Positions 17,401 through 26,760 are shown, numbered from the stretch's first letter. The stretch: DNA of 64,000 bases from an uncultured Christensenella sp. (GCA_910585705.1 CAJUER010000003.1:122914-186913); one strand, 5' to 3'. The notes: generated from the letters alone by a model not told the origin. Numbers and translations: made by a program.

Positions 17401-17933
17401 GAGTTATAGCAGGCAAATACAGAGGGTTGGCGCTGTCCGAGTTTAAGGGTATGCAGATACGCCCCACTGCGGACAGGGTTAAGGAAAGCCTTTTCAATAT
17501 CCTTTCGCCGCATATCGCGGGGGCAAGAGTTCTCGATTTGTTTTGCGGAAGCGGCGGTCTGGGGATAGAAGCAATTTCGCGCGGAGCGTGTTTTACTCAA
17601 TTTAACGATATTTCCAAAGACAGCATAGCGGTACTCAAAAAAAATTTATCCAAACTGCGCGATGAAAATTTTTCGGTAACTAATTCCGACTATTCTGCAT
17701 GTCTGTCGTGCGCAGGGCGGTTCGATTTGATTTTTATAGATCCGCCTTATGCGGAAGAATACGGCGTGAATGCGTTGAAACTTATTGCAAAGGGCAATAA
17801 TTTAAACGCGGACGGAATTGCGGTTTTCGAACGCGATATTAAGTTCGAAGGCGAAATAACAGGGCTCGAGCTTTTCGACGAGCGCAAATACGGCAGAACG
17901 TATTTGAGTTTTTTCAAGCCCGCGCTAAAATAA
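17397..17933 (+). CDS. rsmD: 16S rRNA (guanine966-N2)-methyltransferase
   Basis: SAM-dependent methyltransferase acting on 16S rRNA G966. From ATG 17397 (ATGA overlap with the upstream stop) it has 178 residues: MRVIAGKYRGLAL, the family start; RPTADRVKESLFNIL; the SAM loop VLDLFCGSGGLGIEA; and the catalytic DPPY in LIFIDPPYAEEYG. A longer frame upstream has no support. coaD follows 21 bases later, a common rsmD-coaD pairing. Confidence 0.94.
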   Translation: MRVIAGKYRGLALSEFKGMQIRPTADRVKESLFNILSPHIAGARVLDLFCGSGGLGIEAISRGACFTQFNDISKDSIAVLKKNLSKLRDENFSVTNSDYSACLSCAGRFDLIFIDPPYAEEYGVNALKLIAKGNNLNADGIAVFERDIKFEGEITGLELFDERKYGRTYLSFFKPALK

Positions 17934-17954
17934 CGGCGGTAAAATAAGGTTTAT

Positions 17955-18443
17955 ATGAAGAAGTGTGTTTTTGCAGGCACGTTCGACCCCCCTACGACGG
18001 GGCATAAAAATATAATAGAACAGTGCCTTAAAATTTTCGACGGGGTGGTCGTCGCGGTAATGATAAATTCGGACAAGGTTCCGCTTTTATCCGAAGAGCA
18101 GAGGCAAGCCCTGCTAAAAAAAATGTATAAGGACGACAGCCGCGTAAAGGTAATAGTTTTCGGCGGTGCGGCGGTAGACCTTCTCGAAAAGGAAAACACG
18201 CCTTTCTACGTTCGCGGCGTAAGGAACACCTTAGACTTCGAATATGAAAATATTAACTACTTTGCAAGTAAAAAACTTAAAAAAGATATGGTAACTATTT
18301 ATATTCCGTCCGAACAGGAGAATTTGCACGTCAGTTCTAAACTGGTCAGAAATTCTTTGAAGTTCGGCAAGGATTTCAAGGACTGTATTCCCGAAGAAAT
18401 TTACGGCGATTTTGTTGAGATGTTGGAGAAAAACAATGTTTGA
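17955..18443 (+). CDS. coaD: Phosphopantetheine adenylyltransferase
   Basis: Penultimate step of coenzyme A synthesis. The 162 residues carry the nucleotidyltransferase motif GTFDPPTTGHKNII (TxGH) at the N-terminus, FYVRGVRNTLDFEYE and the ISSS-like signature NLHVSSKLVRNSLKFG. The stop lies inside the start of the DAHP synthase gene (ATGTTTGA), coupling the two. Confidence 0.96.
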   Translation: MKKCVFAGTFDPPTTGHKNIIEQCLKIFDGVVVAVMINSDKVPLLSEEQRQALLKKMYKDDSRVKVIVFGGAAVDLLEKENTPFYVRGVRNTLDFEYENINYFASKKLKKDMVTIYIPSEQENLHVSSKLVRNSLKFGKDFKDCIPEEIYGDFVEMLEKNNV

Positions 18444-19458
18444 AAAACAGATAAAAATTCCCGAACCCGAAGAAATACTTGCGAGTATGCCGTTGCCGGC
18501 AAGCCTTAAAAAAATAAAGGCGGAACGCGACAAGCTCGTTTCCGACGTTATTTCGGGCAAAAGTAATAAACTGATAATTATAGTAGGTCCTTGCTCTGCG
18601 CACGAGGCAAGCCCCGTTTTGGACTACGTTGAAAGGCTGGGCAGGCTGAACGAAAAGGTTAAAGACAAGCTGGTGCTCGTGCCCAGAATTTACACAAACA
18701 AGCCCAGAACGCGCGGCGTAGGATATAAAGGAATGTTTTCACAACCGGACCCTGCCAAGTCCGAAGATATTTTAAAAGGAATATACGCTATCCGCGAATT
18801 AAACATTAAGGCAATAGAAGCGAGCGGACTTTCCGCCGCAGACGAAATGCTTTATCCTGCGAACATCCACTATGTTGACGATTTGCTTTCTTATATAGCG
18901 GTGGGAGCAAGGTCAAGCGAAAATCAGCTTCACCGCCTTGTCGCAAGCGGAATAGACGTTCCCGTCGGTGTAAAGAACCCCATGAGCGGTTCTGTAATGG
19001 TTATGTTGAATTCTATTTACGCCGCTCAGAGCGGGCAGGTTTTCAAACTCAACGGCTGGCAGGTTAAAACCGACGGCAACCCTTTGGCGCACGCAATTCT
19101 TCGCGGCGCGGTTGACGGTTACGGAAACGATATCCCCAATTTCCATTATGAAACGGTTATGCAGGTGGTGGAGGGATATTCTAAATCCGGGCTTAAAAAT
19201 CCTGCGATTATAATAGACGCCAACCACTCGAACAGCAGTAAAAAATACAAACAGCAGATACGCATTTGCGAAGAGGTTATGCAAAACCGCTTGTACGACG
19301 GTGACTTCAAGCGCAACGTAAAGGGCTTTATGATTGAAAGTTTCATAGAAGAAGGAAACCAGGACGAAGACAAGGTTTACGGAAAATCCATAACCGACCC
19401 GTGTCTCGGTTGGTGCGATACCGAGCGGCTTATTTGTGATATTGCGGAGAAAGTTTGA
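18436..19458 (+). CDS. 3-deoxy-7-phosphoheptulonate synthase (DAHP synthase, AroFGH type)
   Basis: First step of aromatic amino acid synthesis. From ATG 18436 it has 340 residues. Class I AroFGH features are VGPCSAHEASPVLDY, PRIYTNKPRTRGVGYKG, GARSSENQLHRLVASG, VGVKNPMSG and IIDANHSNSSKKY, which hold the PEP, sugar-phosphate and metal sites. The start is placed at the coaD overlap. Together with the next gene (prephenate dehydratase) it links shikimate entry to the phenylalanine branch. Confidence 0.93.
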   Translation: MFEKQIKIPEPEEILASMPLPASLKKIKAERDKLVSDVISGKSNKLIIIVGPCSAHEASPVLDYVERLGRLNEKVKDKLVLVPRIYTNKPRTRGVGYKGMFSQPDPAKSEDILKGIYAIRELNIKAIEASGLSAADEMLYPANIHYVDDLLSYIAVGARSSENQLHRLVASGIDVPVGVKNPMSGSVMVMLNSIYAAQSGQVFKLNGWQVKTDGNPLAHAILRGAVDGYGNDIPNFHYETVMQVVEGYSKSGLKNPAIIIDANHSNSSKKYKQQIRICEEVMQNRLYDGDFKRNVKGFMIESFIEEGNQDEDKVYGKSITDPCLGWCDTERLICDIAEKV

Positions 19459-19459
19459 T

Positions 19460-20257
19460 ATGGGCAGAGTCGGATATTTGGGCCCCGACGGAAGTTACTC
19501 GCAACTTGCGGCGGTTAATATGTGCGGCGACGGCGAATTGGCGCCGTTTGCAAGATTTACACAGGGTTTTAAAAAACTTGAAGAAGGCTATTTCGACGCG
19601 ATTGTTGTGCCGATAGAAAACACTTTAAACGGCGGTGTGGTGCAGAATATCGATTTGTTACAGGCTTCAGACGCGGTCGCCGTGCGCGAATGTACCGTTA
19701 AAATAGACCATCGCCTCGCAACGCTTGAAAGCGCAGACCTTACAAAAATAAAATACATATATTCGCATCAGCAGGCTTTGGAGCAGTGCGGCAGGTACCT
19801 TACAAAAAACTATCCGAACGCTGAGGTTATCCCTACGTTTTCGACGGCGGCGGGGCTTGAAAAGCTGGCTTCGGACGAGGACGCCTGTATTGCAGGCGCG
19901 CACATCGGCAGGGAAGGCATAAAGCTTTCCGAGCAGTGTATTTCAGACGAAAAAAGAAACTTCACGCGCTTTCTTTTAATTCGGCGCGGAAGCGTGGACG
20001 AAACAAATAAATCATCTAAAATTTACTTTTCATTGACGTGCAATAACCGCACGGGCGCGCTTTCCGAGCTGTTGTTGCCTATTGCGGCAAACGGCTTGAA
20101 TATGACGAAGATAGAATCTCGTCCGATAAAAGAAAGACCCGAAGAGTACCGTTTTTTCATAGAAACCGAAGGCGACTATTCCTCGCGCGAGGTCAGAAAA
20201 ATTCTTGAAGTGGTAAAGGCGGCGGCAATAGAGTTCAAGCTTCTCGGCTGTTATTAA
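19460..20257 (+). CDS. pheA: Prephenate dehydratase
   Basis: Converts prephenate to phenylpyruvate. From ATG 19460 it has 265 residues: GYLGPDGSYSQLAAVNM at the N-terminus, VVPIENTLNGGVVQNID, the catalytic NFTRFLLI (TRF) and a C-terminal ACT domain (NRTGALSELLLPIAANGLNMTKIESRP) that normally binds phenylalanine for feedback inhibition. No chorismate mutase domain is attached. It starts 1 base after the DAHP synthase stop. Confidence 0.95.
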   Translation: MGRVGYLGPDGSYSQLAAVNMCGDGELAPFARFTQGFKKLEEGYFDAIVVPIENTLNGGVVQNIDLLQASDAVAVRECTVKIDHRLATLESADLTKIKYIYSHQQALEQCGRYLTKNYPNAEVIPTFSTAAGLEKLASDEDACIAGAHIGREGIKLSEQCISDEKRNFTRFLLIRRGSVDETNKSSKIYFSLTCNNRTGALSELLLPIAANGLNMTKIESRPIKERPEEYRFFIETEGDYSSREVRKILEVVKAAAIEFKLLGCY

Positions 20258-21198
20258 AACAACAATAAAAGTGCGAAGCACAAAGCCGCTTGAACGAGCT
20301 TGACGAGTATGAATTTAATGGGCTTGACCTTTGCTTTTACAAGATAGCAAAGCTGTTGTAAAATAATGGAAATTCCGCCGAAGGTTATTAAAAATCCCGC
20401 GAAAGGCAGAGCAAGCTTTTCCGTACATGCGGACAGTGCGCGGCAACCTGCCGTGACTTCGATAATTCCCCGACACACGGCGGACGCGGCGTCCTTATTC
20501 GTGAAAAGGCATAATAACTGTTCAAGCGGATACAGCAAATTAAAGTCATAAGCAATCTGTGCGGCAACGCAGAAAAACGCGATAAACCCGCCCGCAACCA
20601 GAACGGCGGTAACCGAACCGTAAAACGCGTTGTACAGCACGTTTTTATCGGGAACGCCGTGCTTTAACTTCCGCGTATTTTCTTTTTTGGAAACAAGCGA
20701 CAGAATAAGTGCAACGGCTATTACGGAAAGCGCGTGCGCGAGCAGAATTTTCCAGCCTGCGGATTTGTCGCAGAACATTTTAACGCCTACGCTTCCTATG
20801 ACGAACAACGGTCCTGAGGTGGAGCACAGCGCCGCAAGCTTGCCCGCGTCTCTTTCGGTTATCGAACCGTCTTCGTAAAATTCGGCGACCGCGCGAGAGC
20901 CTGCGGGATAGCCAGAGCATATACTTATTAAAAAGCATACAGCGGCGGCGGGAGGAAGCGAGAAAAAACCTGTAATGCGTTTGAGCGGCAAAGCGACTTT
21001 TTCTGCGGCGCCCGTTTTTATGAAAATCATTGAGATAACCATAAACGGAAACAGCGAAGGCAGAACGCATTCCGCCCACAATAAAAAGCCTTGCAAACAG
21101 CAGGAAATATAGCGCTCGGGATAAATTATAATCGCAAAAGCGGTGAACGCCAGCGCGGCGAAAAGCAGCAAACGGCCGAATAAACGTAAATACTTCAT
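20254..21198 (-). CDS. ylbJ: YlbJ-like sporulation integral membrane protein
   Basis: A multi-pass membrane protein of about 314 residues from ATG 21198. It has the two nucleoside-recognition (Gate) type halves typical of YlbJ: CVLPSLFPFMVISMIF with SICSGYPAGSRAVAE and CSTSGPLFVIGSVG, then a second half with FITFGGISII-like glycine-rich helices. In Bacillus, YlbJ is needed for spore cortex formation. It overlaps the last bases of pheA on the opposite strand and is divergent from the patatin gene. The assignment is by pattern and is fairly confident. Confidence 0.8.
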   Translation of the reverse strand: MKYLRLFGRLLLFAALAFTAFAIIIYPERYISCCLQGFLLWAECVLPSLFPFMVISMIFIKTGAAEKVALPLKRITGFFSLPPAAAVCFLISICSGYPAGSRAVAEFYEDGSITERDAGKLAALCSTSGPLFVIGSVGVKMFCDKSAGWKILLAHALSVIAVALILSLVSKKENTRKLKHGVPDKNVLYNAFYGSVTAVLVAGGFIAFFCVAAQIAYDFNLLYPLEQLLCLFTNKDAASAVCRGIIEVTAGCRALSACTEKLALPFAGFLITFGGISIILQQLCYLVKAKVKPIKFILVKLVQAALCFALLLLF

Positions 21199-21225
21199 TA
21201 AAACCCCAACAAAACCACGCGGAAA

Positions 21226-21253
21226 TTGCAAACAATTTTTTGCGAATTATATT
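21226..21253 (+). promoter_or_regulatory. Promoter of the patatin-rarA unit
   Basis: TTGCAA at 21226-21231, 16 bases, TATATT at 21248-21253. It should drive the phospholipase gene and, through the truncated rarA, the island-borne rarA copy. Confidence 0.55.
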
Positions 21254-21282
21254 ATTAAAATTATTTCGGAGGTAAACCGATT

Positions 21283-22080
21283 ATGAGTAAAACACTCGGA
21301 CTTGTTCTCGGAAGCGGCGGCGCAAGGGGCGTTGCGCATGCAGGATTTTTATATGCGCTCGAAGAGCAGGGAATTAAACCCGACTATGTGACGGGCTGTT
21401 CTATGGGCTCGGTAGTGGGCGGCTGTTACGCAAGCGGTATGACGGCGGTTGAAATCAAAGACGCGATTTTGAATTTGCGTATGCGCGACCTCCTCGATAT
21501 TTCCGCGCTTCCGATCTTTAAGCTGTCGCTTTTAAAAAGTGAAAAGATGCGCGATTTACTTTCGCTTTACGTTAAAAAGAAGAATATCGAGGATTTCCCG
21601 ATTCCTTTTAAATGCGTCGCTACCGATTTGCTTTCGGGCAGACTCCACGTTTTCGACAAGGGCGACGCGGTCACGGCAATGCAGGCATCAAGCACGATTC
21701 CTTCTGTTTTCCGCCCCGTTCCGTTTAACGACGGGGAGGAGCTTTTGGTTGACGGCGGCTGTCTTTGCCGTCTGCCGATAAAACTTGTAAAGGAAATGGG
21801 GGCGGACGTAGTCGTCGCAATAGACGTACTTAAAAACAGCTCGTCGCCGATAGAAAACGTAGATAACATAATTATGCTTATGCTCAGGGTGTTCGAGGTA
21901 ATGGACGCCAATACGACCGCGCTTATGCGCTTACAGGACGGGCATATGTGCGATTTGCTTTTGGAACCCGAAATGAAGGGTATAAGTTCGTACAAGGTAA
22001 AGGACCTCGACCGTACTTTTGACGAGGGCTATAAGCTCGGTCAGGCGAACGTAGACAAAATTAAGGAACTTTTAAAATAA
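21283..22080 (+). CDS. Patatin-like phospholipase (RssA/NTE family)
   Basis: A 265-residue serine hydrolase. The oxyanion loop is GSGGARGVAHAGFL, the nucleophile elbow GCSMG near residue 47, and the catalytic Asp lies in VDGGCLCRLP near residue 155. The family hydrolyses membrane phospholipids or lysophospholipids. CGGAGG precedes the ATG. Its TAA shares its last A with the ATG of rarA, so rarA was translationally coupled to it before the island inserted. Confidence 0.9.
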   Translation: MSKTLGLVLGSGGARGVAHAGFLYALEEQGIKPDYVTGCSMGSVVGGCYASGMTAVEIKDAILNLRMRDLLDISALPIFKLSLLKSEKMRDLLSLYVKKKNIEDFPIPFKCVATDLLSGRLHVFDKGDAVTAMQASSTIPSVFRPVPFNDGEELLVDGGCLCRLPIKLVKEMGADVVVAIDVLKNSSSPIENVDNIIMLMLRVFEVMDANTTALMRLQDGHMCDLLLEPEMKGISSYKVKDLDRTFDEGYKLGQANVDKIKELLK

Positions 22081-22541
22081 TGAGCTTTGACCTTTTCGAT
22101 TTAAACGGTAACGAGGACGGGGCAAAGCCGCTTGCCGAGCGTATGCGTGCAAACAATCTGTCCGAATTCGTCGGTCAAAAGCACATTGTTTCGGAGCAGT
22201 CGCTCTTGCGCCGCGCTATTGCAAGCGACAGACTGGGGAGCTGCATTTTCTGGGGTCCGCCGGGTACAGGCAAAACCACGCTTGCGAATATAATAGCCTC
22301 AACCACGCATGGTAATTTTATAAAGCTCAATGCCGTGCAGTCGGGTGTGGCGGACGTTAAAAAAGCGGTGGAAGACGCGCGTTCAAGCTTGAAAATGTAC
22401 GGCAAGCGGACTTATCTTATGCTTGACGAGTGCCATCGTTTCAATAAAACCCAGTCCGATTCTCTTCTTCCCGCAATTGAAGTCGAGGCATTGCCTTTGT
22501 ACACCTGTAATCTATTATATCAATCGCACTATATCGCTTAA
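22080..22541 (+). pseudogene. rarA: rarA (mgsA), 5' fragment cut by the island
   Basis: N-terminal part of the host replication-associated recombination AAA+ ATPase. Host sequence runs to about base 22,481 (residue 134) and includes the FVGQKHIVSEQSLL start, Walker A GPPGTGKTT, and Walker B MLDECHRFNK. The remaining 19 codons to the stop are island DNA (VEALPLYTCNLLYQ). The sensor 1, arginine finger, lid and tetramerisation regions are in the 3' fragment near 36,273-37,193. Joining both at the shared GAA codon gives an in-frame protein of about 439 residues. The fragment alone could still be expressed, because it is coupled to the patatin gene. Confidence 0.92.
22479..22504. other. Left island junction (attL) with attP arm
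   Basis: Host rarA ends and island DNA begins around the GAA codon at 22,479-22,481. The island-side arm contains GTACAC at 22,499-22,504, 17 bases from GAA. This mirrors GTGTAC on the right-hand junction and suggests the inverted arms of a serine-integrase attP. The shared core is GAA; the crossover is likely at two of its bases. Confidence 0.75.
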
Positions 22542-22582
22542 AAATTTAAAGTCAAAAAGACTACGTCGTAGAAGAAAAAGAG

Positions 22583-23806
22583 ATGGATAATTTATTTACA
22601 AATTTATATAACGACCGTAAGCCGTTAGCAGAAAAAATGCGTCCTACAAGTTTGGACGATTTTGTAGGGCAGCAGCATATTCTTGGGGAAGGAAAACTCC
22701 TTCGCCGTTTAATTCAAGCAAAAAAAGTGCCGAGTTGTATTTTTTATGGCCCTCCGGGAACAGGTAAGACGACACTTGCGAGAATAATAGCTGAAACCAC
22801 CGGTGGCAATTTCGCTATGCTGAACGCTATTTCGAGCGGTGTGGCGGACGTTAAGGTTGTTATCGAAGAAGCAAAAAAGACATTTGAAATGTACGGCAAA
22901 AAAACCTACTTGCTTTTGGACGAATGCCACAGATGGAGTAAAACTCAGAGCGATTCGCTTTTGGCTGTATTGGAATCAGGACAAGTAGTATTGATAGGTT
23001 CTACTACGGAGTCGCCTAATTACAGTATGACACGCGCTATTGTAAGTCGTTGCACTTTATTTGAGTTTAAGCAAGTTGGTATAGAAGATATAAAAAAAGC
23101 TTTGCGAAGAGCAATAGATGCTCCCAACGGCTTAAAAGATTTTAATATTAAAATCGATGATGAAGCTTTGACCTATTTTGCAACAGCTTGTGGCGGAGAT
23201 GTTCGCAGTGCATTAAACGGGCTTGAAATAGGTACTTTAACAACTCCGATTAGTGCAGACGGAACAATAGTTATAACGAAGGACATCGCTGCGGAATGTC
23301 TTCAGAAAAAAGCGCTAAGTTTAAATGACGACAATTTTTATCACATATTAAGTGCGTTCTGTAAAAGTCTTCGCGGTAGTGATAAAACGGCGGCACTATA
23401 TTATGCGAACAGATTAATTGAAGCCGGTTGTGAACCGCAACTTTTAGCTCGGAGAACGATAGCGCACGCAAGTGAAGATTGTTGTTCGGCAAAGGCTTTA
23501 AATACTGCTTGTAACGCTTTATTCGTGCTTAACAATTTAGGTATGCCAGAAGGTAATCTTGCATTAACGCAGGCAATTATCGAAGTGTGTGAAGCCCCTA
23601 AAACGAACCGTGTAGTAGTAGCGATGAATATGGCAATGGATGATGCAAAAAATCATCCGGACGATAGGATTCCGGAATATCTGAAAAATCACACTGAAGC
23701 AAGCAAAAAGTATAAATACCCGCACGATTATGGCGGTTTGGTAGAACAACAATATTTACCCGATTCATTAAAAGACAGAGATTACTTCCCGAAGGATAAA
23801 AAGTAA
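22583..23806 (+). CDS. rarA: Island-encoded full-length RarA/MgsA AAA+ ATPase
   Basis: A complete 407-residue homologue of the gene the island interrupts. It has FVGQQHILGEGKLL, Walker A GPPGTGKTT, Walker B LLLDECHRWSK, sensor 1 VLIGSTTESPNYSMT, RAIVSRC and the C-terminal YPHDYGGLVEQQYLPDSL that forms the tetramerisation end. RarA acts at stalled replication forks and gaps. The ATG 22583 has AAAAGAG upstream; it lies 102 bases inside the left junction in the same direction as the host patatin-rarA operon, so host transcription can reach it. Its sequence differs from the host gene at the position of the insertion target. It appears to replace the lost host function. Confidence 0.92.
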   Translation: MDNLFTNLYNDRKPLAEKMRPTSLDDFVGQQHILGEGKLLRRLIQAKKVPSCIFYGPPGTGKTTLARIIAETTGGNFAMLNAISSGVADVKVVIEEAKKTFEMYGKKTYLLLDECHRWSKTQSDSLLAVLESGQVVLIGSTTESPNYSMTRAIVSRCTLFEFKQVGIEDIKKALRRAIDAPNGLKDFNIKIDDEALTYFATACGGDVRSALNGLEIGTLTTPISADGTIVITKDIAAECLQKKALSLNDDNFYHILSAFCKSLRGSDKTAALYYANRLIEAGCEPQLLARRTIAHASEDCCSAKALNTACNALFVLNNLGMPEGNLALTQAIIEVCEAPKTNRVVVAMNMAMDDAKNHPDDRIPEYLKNHTEASKKYKYPHDYGGLVEQQYLPDSLKDRDYFPKDKK

Positions 23807-23813
23807 ATTACTT

Positions 23814-23842
23814 AAAGAGTAGGCCATCGCCTACTCTTTTTC
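23814..23842 (+). terminator. Terminator after island rarA
   Basis: AAAGAGTAGGC at 23814-23824 and GCCTACTCTTT at 23829-23839 around CATC, followed by T residues. It isolates the rarA unit from the downstream cargo operon. Confidence 0.85.
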
Positions 23843-24242
23843 ATTTTTGATATTAACTATTGTTTTGATTAAAAACAGTAATTGATTTACGTAAAAGTTG
23901 TAACATAATTTTGTGTGCAATTGCCTTTAAAAACTTATGATATCACTTGCTAGGTTTTCAAGCTTTTCATTCGGGTAATCCATTTCAAGAAGATCAAAAC
24001 CTCTTGCTCAATTCTTGAAGCGTCTTCATTCTTTTCCCGCTATATGGATTTTTGAACTTTGGTAGCGTATATAGCTATAAATGATAATGGCAATTGCTAC
24101 TACTTGTCTACTCTTTTCTAATATCAAGGCAAGATGAAAGACTACTTATTGGGTTAGAAGAAGAATATTAAATCAATTTAATTTGACATTTTTCTATTTG
24201 ATCGATAGCTATAGAAAACCATAAAGAAAATACTTAAAACAC
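23843..24242. other. AT-rich gene-free stretch in the island
   Basis: About 400 bases between the rarA terminator and the cargo promoter with no convincing frame on either strand. I saw no tRNA, repeat array or riboswitch in it. It may be decayed coding DNA or hold regulatory sites for the cargo operon. Confidence 0.5.
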
Positions 24243-24271
24243 TTGAAAATGCCTTCGGAATATGATATTAT
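24243..24271 (+). promoter_or_regulatory. Promoter of the cargo operon, leaderless arrangement
   Basis: TTGAAA at 24243-24248, 17 bases, TATTAT at 24266-24271 with an extended-10 TG. The predicted transcription start is 24,278, exactly the A of the first radical-SAM ATG, and no ribosome site is present. Confidence 0.7.
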
Positions 24272-24277
24272 TTTTAC

Positions 24278-25336
24278 ATGACAAACTTCAAACAAATTTC
24301 TAAATTGTCTTGGATTATTAACAACGCATGTAACTTGAAGTGTATCCATTGCTATCCCAATTCGGGCATGGAATACAAGAAGGATTTTTCAGATGATGAT
24401 TTTAAAAAAATGCTCTACAACTTTGAGGGGATGCACTTTCAAAGGACTTTCTTGTCCGGTGGCGAGCCCTTGCTTGACAAGAATTTTAGTAAATATTTAA
24501 TGATAGCGCAACAAATCAGTGATGAAGTATACTTATGTTCAAATGGTACATTGTTGACAGATAGTAAGTTGAGTGAACTGATCGATGGCGGTCTTAATGG
24601 AATTGTATTGAGTTGTCAGGCTATCGATGCTGATACTGCATTAAGGATTTACGGTAATGAGAAAGTGCCGAGTCAAGTATTTTCGGCAATTGAAAGAATA
24701 AAGAAATTAAATATTGCACTCAGTGTTGAAATGTCCTTAATGAGACAGAATGTACACGAGCTTGATAATATCATCGAAAAACTGATTGCTTGTGGAGTTA
24801 AATCACTATCGTTTAAGCGGTTGCTTCCTGTTGGACGAGGTGATGCGTATGAGGTAGGTTTATCAAAAGAAGAAAACTATGAAATATTAAAAAGAATATA
24901 TAATTGGCAAGTAACGCATGAGGAAATTCACTTTAACGTCCACGACCCATTGTATGGCACGATACTTTTTGATCACTTGGGACAATATTGCGACGATGAG
25001 GCGATGTTTAGATGGCTTCATGGTTTTTCATGTAGAGCAGGTACTCGTTGGATAGGAATTGACCCGTTAGGCAATGTGAGCCCATGCCCTATATTGTTGT
25101 ACAAAGATACAATCATTGGTAATTTAATGAATACTCCTTTGGTTGATATTTTGAACAACTCGACACTGATAGAGCTGTTTCAAAATATCGACACTGAAAA
25201 TAATGGCTCTTGTAAGTATGGAAGTCTTTGCTTAGGTTGCAGGGCAACAGCTATTTCTAAAAGTGGTAAGTTGTTTTCAAAAGATCCTATGTGCATTCAT
25301 ATAGATGAAGTGTGCCCCATCTCTGTAAAACATTAA
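24278..25336 (+). CDS. Radical SAM/SPASM protein 1 of the peptide cluster
   Basis: A 352-residue radical-SAM enzyme. Cys18, Cys22 and Cys25 (NACNLKCIHC) bind the SAM-cleaving 4Fe-4S cluster; LSGGEPLL is the SAM-contacting GGE motif. A Cys-rich C-terminus (CRAGTRWIGIDPLGNVSPCP, then CKYGSLCLGCRA and a final Cys near residue 340) matches SPASM-type auxiliary cluster binding. Relatives modify ribosomal peptides or make peptide-derived cofactors. It is the first gene of a run that continues 13 bases later with a second radical-SAM gene. The substrate is likely the small peptide encoded at 26,761, by context only. Confidence 0.85.
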   Translation: MTNFKQISKLSWIINNACNLKCIHCYPNSGMEYKKDFSDDDFKKMLYNFEGMHFQRTFLSGGEPLLDKNFSKYLMIAQQISDEVYLCSNGTLLTDSKLSELIDGGLNGIVLSCQAIDADTALRIYGNEKVPSQVFSAIERIKKLNIALSVEMSLMRQNVHELDNIIEKLIACGVKSLSFKRLLPVGRGDAYEVGLSKEENYEILKRIYNWQVTHEEIHFNVHDPLYGTILFDHLGQYCDDEAMFRWLHGFSCRAGTRWIGIDPLGNVSPCPILLYKDTIIGNLMNTPLVDILNNSTLIELFQNIDTENNGSCKYGSLCLGCRATAISKSGKLFSKDPMCIHIDEVCPISVKH

Positions 25337-25349
25337 GGAACAGAATCAG

Positions 25350-26690
25350 ATGAAAATAATTAGAAACCATAGCGATATTCAAGCTATTTTTCCAGAATAT
25401 TTTTCTGGCAGAACATGCCAAGAAATAAAATTATCAAAATACACTTTCTTTCAGAAGGTTTCCGCAGATAAATTCATCCTATTTTCTTTTGTGACAGATG
25501 CTATGATGTTGCTGTCGCGGAAGGAATACGAAACAATTCTTACAATGAGTTTTTCTGGGGAAGAGCTCTTGTTTGAAACATTATGTAAGAACGGGTTCTT
25601 TATAAATAAAAATATAGACGAATATTCACTAATGGTCAGACAAAGGCGAGCTATTTTTTCCGCTGTTCCTAAGACACTGAAAGTGGTTATTTTGCCGACC
25701 ACGGGTTGCAATGCACGGTGTAGTTATTGTATTGGTGTGGACAACCCAATAGCAAACATGACGTATGATACTGCCAAAAAGGCAATTGAATATATTGTGG
25801 AAAGAGCTAGAGAATATGAGAATATTAAGTTCGATTGGTATGGTGGAGAGCCGTTGTTAAGACAGGAGTTAATCTCTTTTATCTGCGATGAGGTTCATCG
25901 GAAGTTACCGCATGTAAACTATGCTTCTGTCATAACATCTAATCTAGTTTGTTTTAACGATGAAACACTGAAGCAGGCAATCCAAAGCTGGCACATACAG
26001 AAAATTAACATAACGATTGATGGCGACGAATATGAGCATAATGTTCGTAAAAACTATTTGCAATCTGAATTCAATGGCTATAAGCATACATTAGACTGTA
26101 TTCGCAGTATTTTAGATAAGCAAATTAAGATATTCTGTCGCTATAATATAGACCGAAATAATACGCATCAATTGAGTGGTGTATTGGAAGAATTAAAGCC
26201 ATTTTTTACCGATAAAAATTTTTATTTTTTTATTTCACCATTGCGTGGAGACGACTGTCATGAAGAGTTCTATCATACGGATGAGTATAATGATCTTTTT
26301 TATAAGACAGGAGTTATCCTAAATAAGGCCGGCGTGCATAATGTTATTGACAGTTTTGTCCCTAAATTCAAGAATGGTTTTTGTTTGGCGAAAAGTGAAC
26401 ATAGTATAGTAATAGGACCAGATGGGGCATTTTATCGCTGTAATTTAGATGATTTGGTGAAATCAAATACTACGGGATCCGTATATAGTGGTTTGAAAAA
26501 AAACGACATTTATTATCAATTCTCATGTTTAGAATTGGATGTGCCTTGTAAAGAATGTGTCTATCTACCCATATGTCAGGGTGGATGTCCGGTACAGAAA
26601 AAAAATACATCTAAAAGCAATTGTCAATGTGATAAATTTAAATTCAAAGTAGAAGCAATAGCCAGCTTGTTAGCGGAATACTATATATAA
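25350..26690 (+). CDS. Radical SAM/SPASM protein 2 with N-terminal extension
   Basis: A 446-residue protein. About 115 residues precede the radical-SAM core and may form a peptide-recognition region. The core has Cys120, Cys124 and Cys127 (GCNARCSYC) and WYGGEPLL. The SPASM end has CLAKSEHSIVIGPDGAFYRC, CKECVYLPICQGGCP and two closing cysteines in SNCQC. This resembles maturases related to anaerobic sulfatase-maturating enzymes and peptide maturases that act on Cys-containing precursors. A ribosome site was not clear (AAGGAACAG lies about 14 bases upstream). Confidence 0.85.
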   Translation: MKIIRNHSDIQAIFPEYFSGRTCQEIKLSKYTFFQKVSADKFILFSFVTDAMMLLSRKEYETILTMSFSGEELLFETLCKNGFFINKNIDEYSLMVRQRRAIFSAVPKTLKVVILPTTGCNARCSYCIGVDNPIANMTYDTAKKAIEYIVERAREYENIKFDWYGGEPLLRQELISFICDEVHRKLPHVNYASVITSNLVCFNDETLKQAIQSWHIQKINITIDGDEYEHNVRKNYLQSEFNGYKHTLDCIRSILDKQIKIFCRYNIDRNNTHQLSGVLEELKPFFTDKNFYFFISPLRGDDCHEEFYHTDEYNDLFYKTGVILNKAGVHNVIDSFVPKFKNGFCLAKSEHSIVIGPDGAFYRCNLDDLVKSNTTGSVYSGLKKNDIYYQFSCLELDVPCKECVYLPICQGGCPVQKKNTSKSNCQCDKFKFKVEAIASLLAEYYI

Positions 26691-26699
26691 AATTATCTA

Positions 26700-26728
26700 T
26701 TGACAAAAATTGGTAATTGTGTTATCAT
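26700..26728 (+). promoter_or_regulatory. Strong promoter of the small peptide gene
   Basis: A consensus -35 TTGACA at 26700-26705, a 17-base spacer and TATCAT at 26723-26728. It lies inside the cargo operon and directly before the peptide gene, as expected if the peptide must be made in excess over its modifying enzymes. Confidence 0.75.
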
Positions 26729-26760
26729 ATGATAGGATAATATTTAATAAGGAGTGCATT

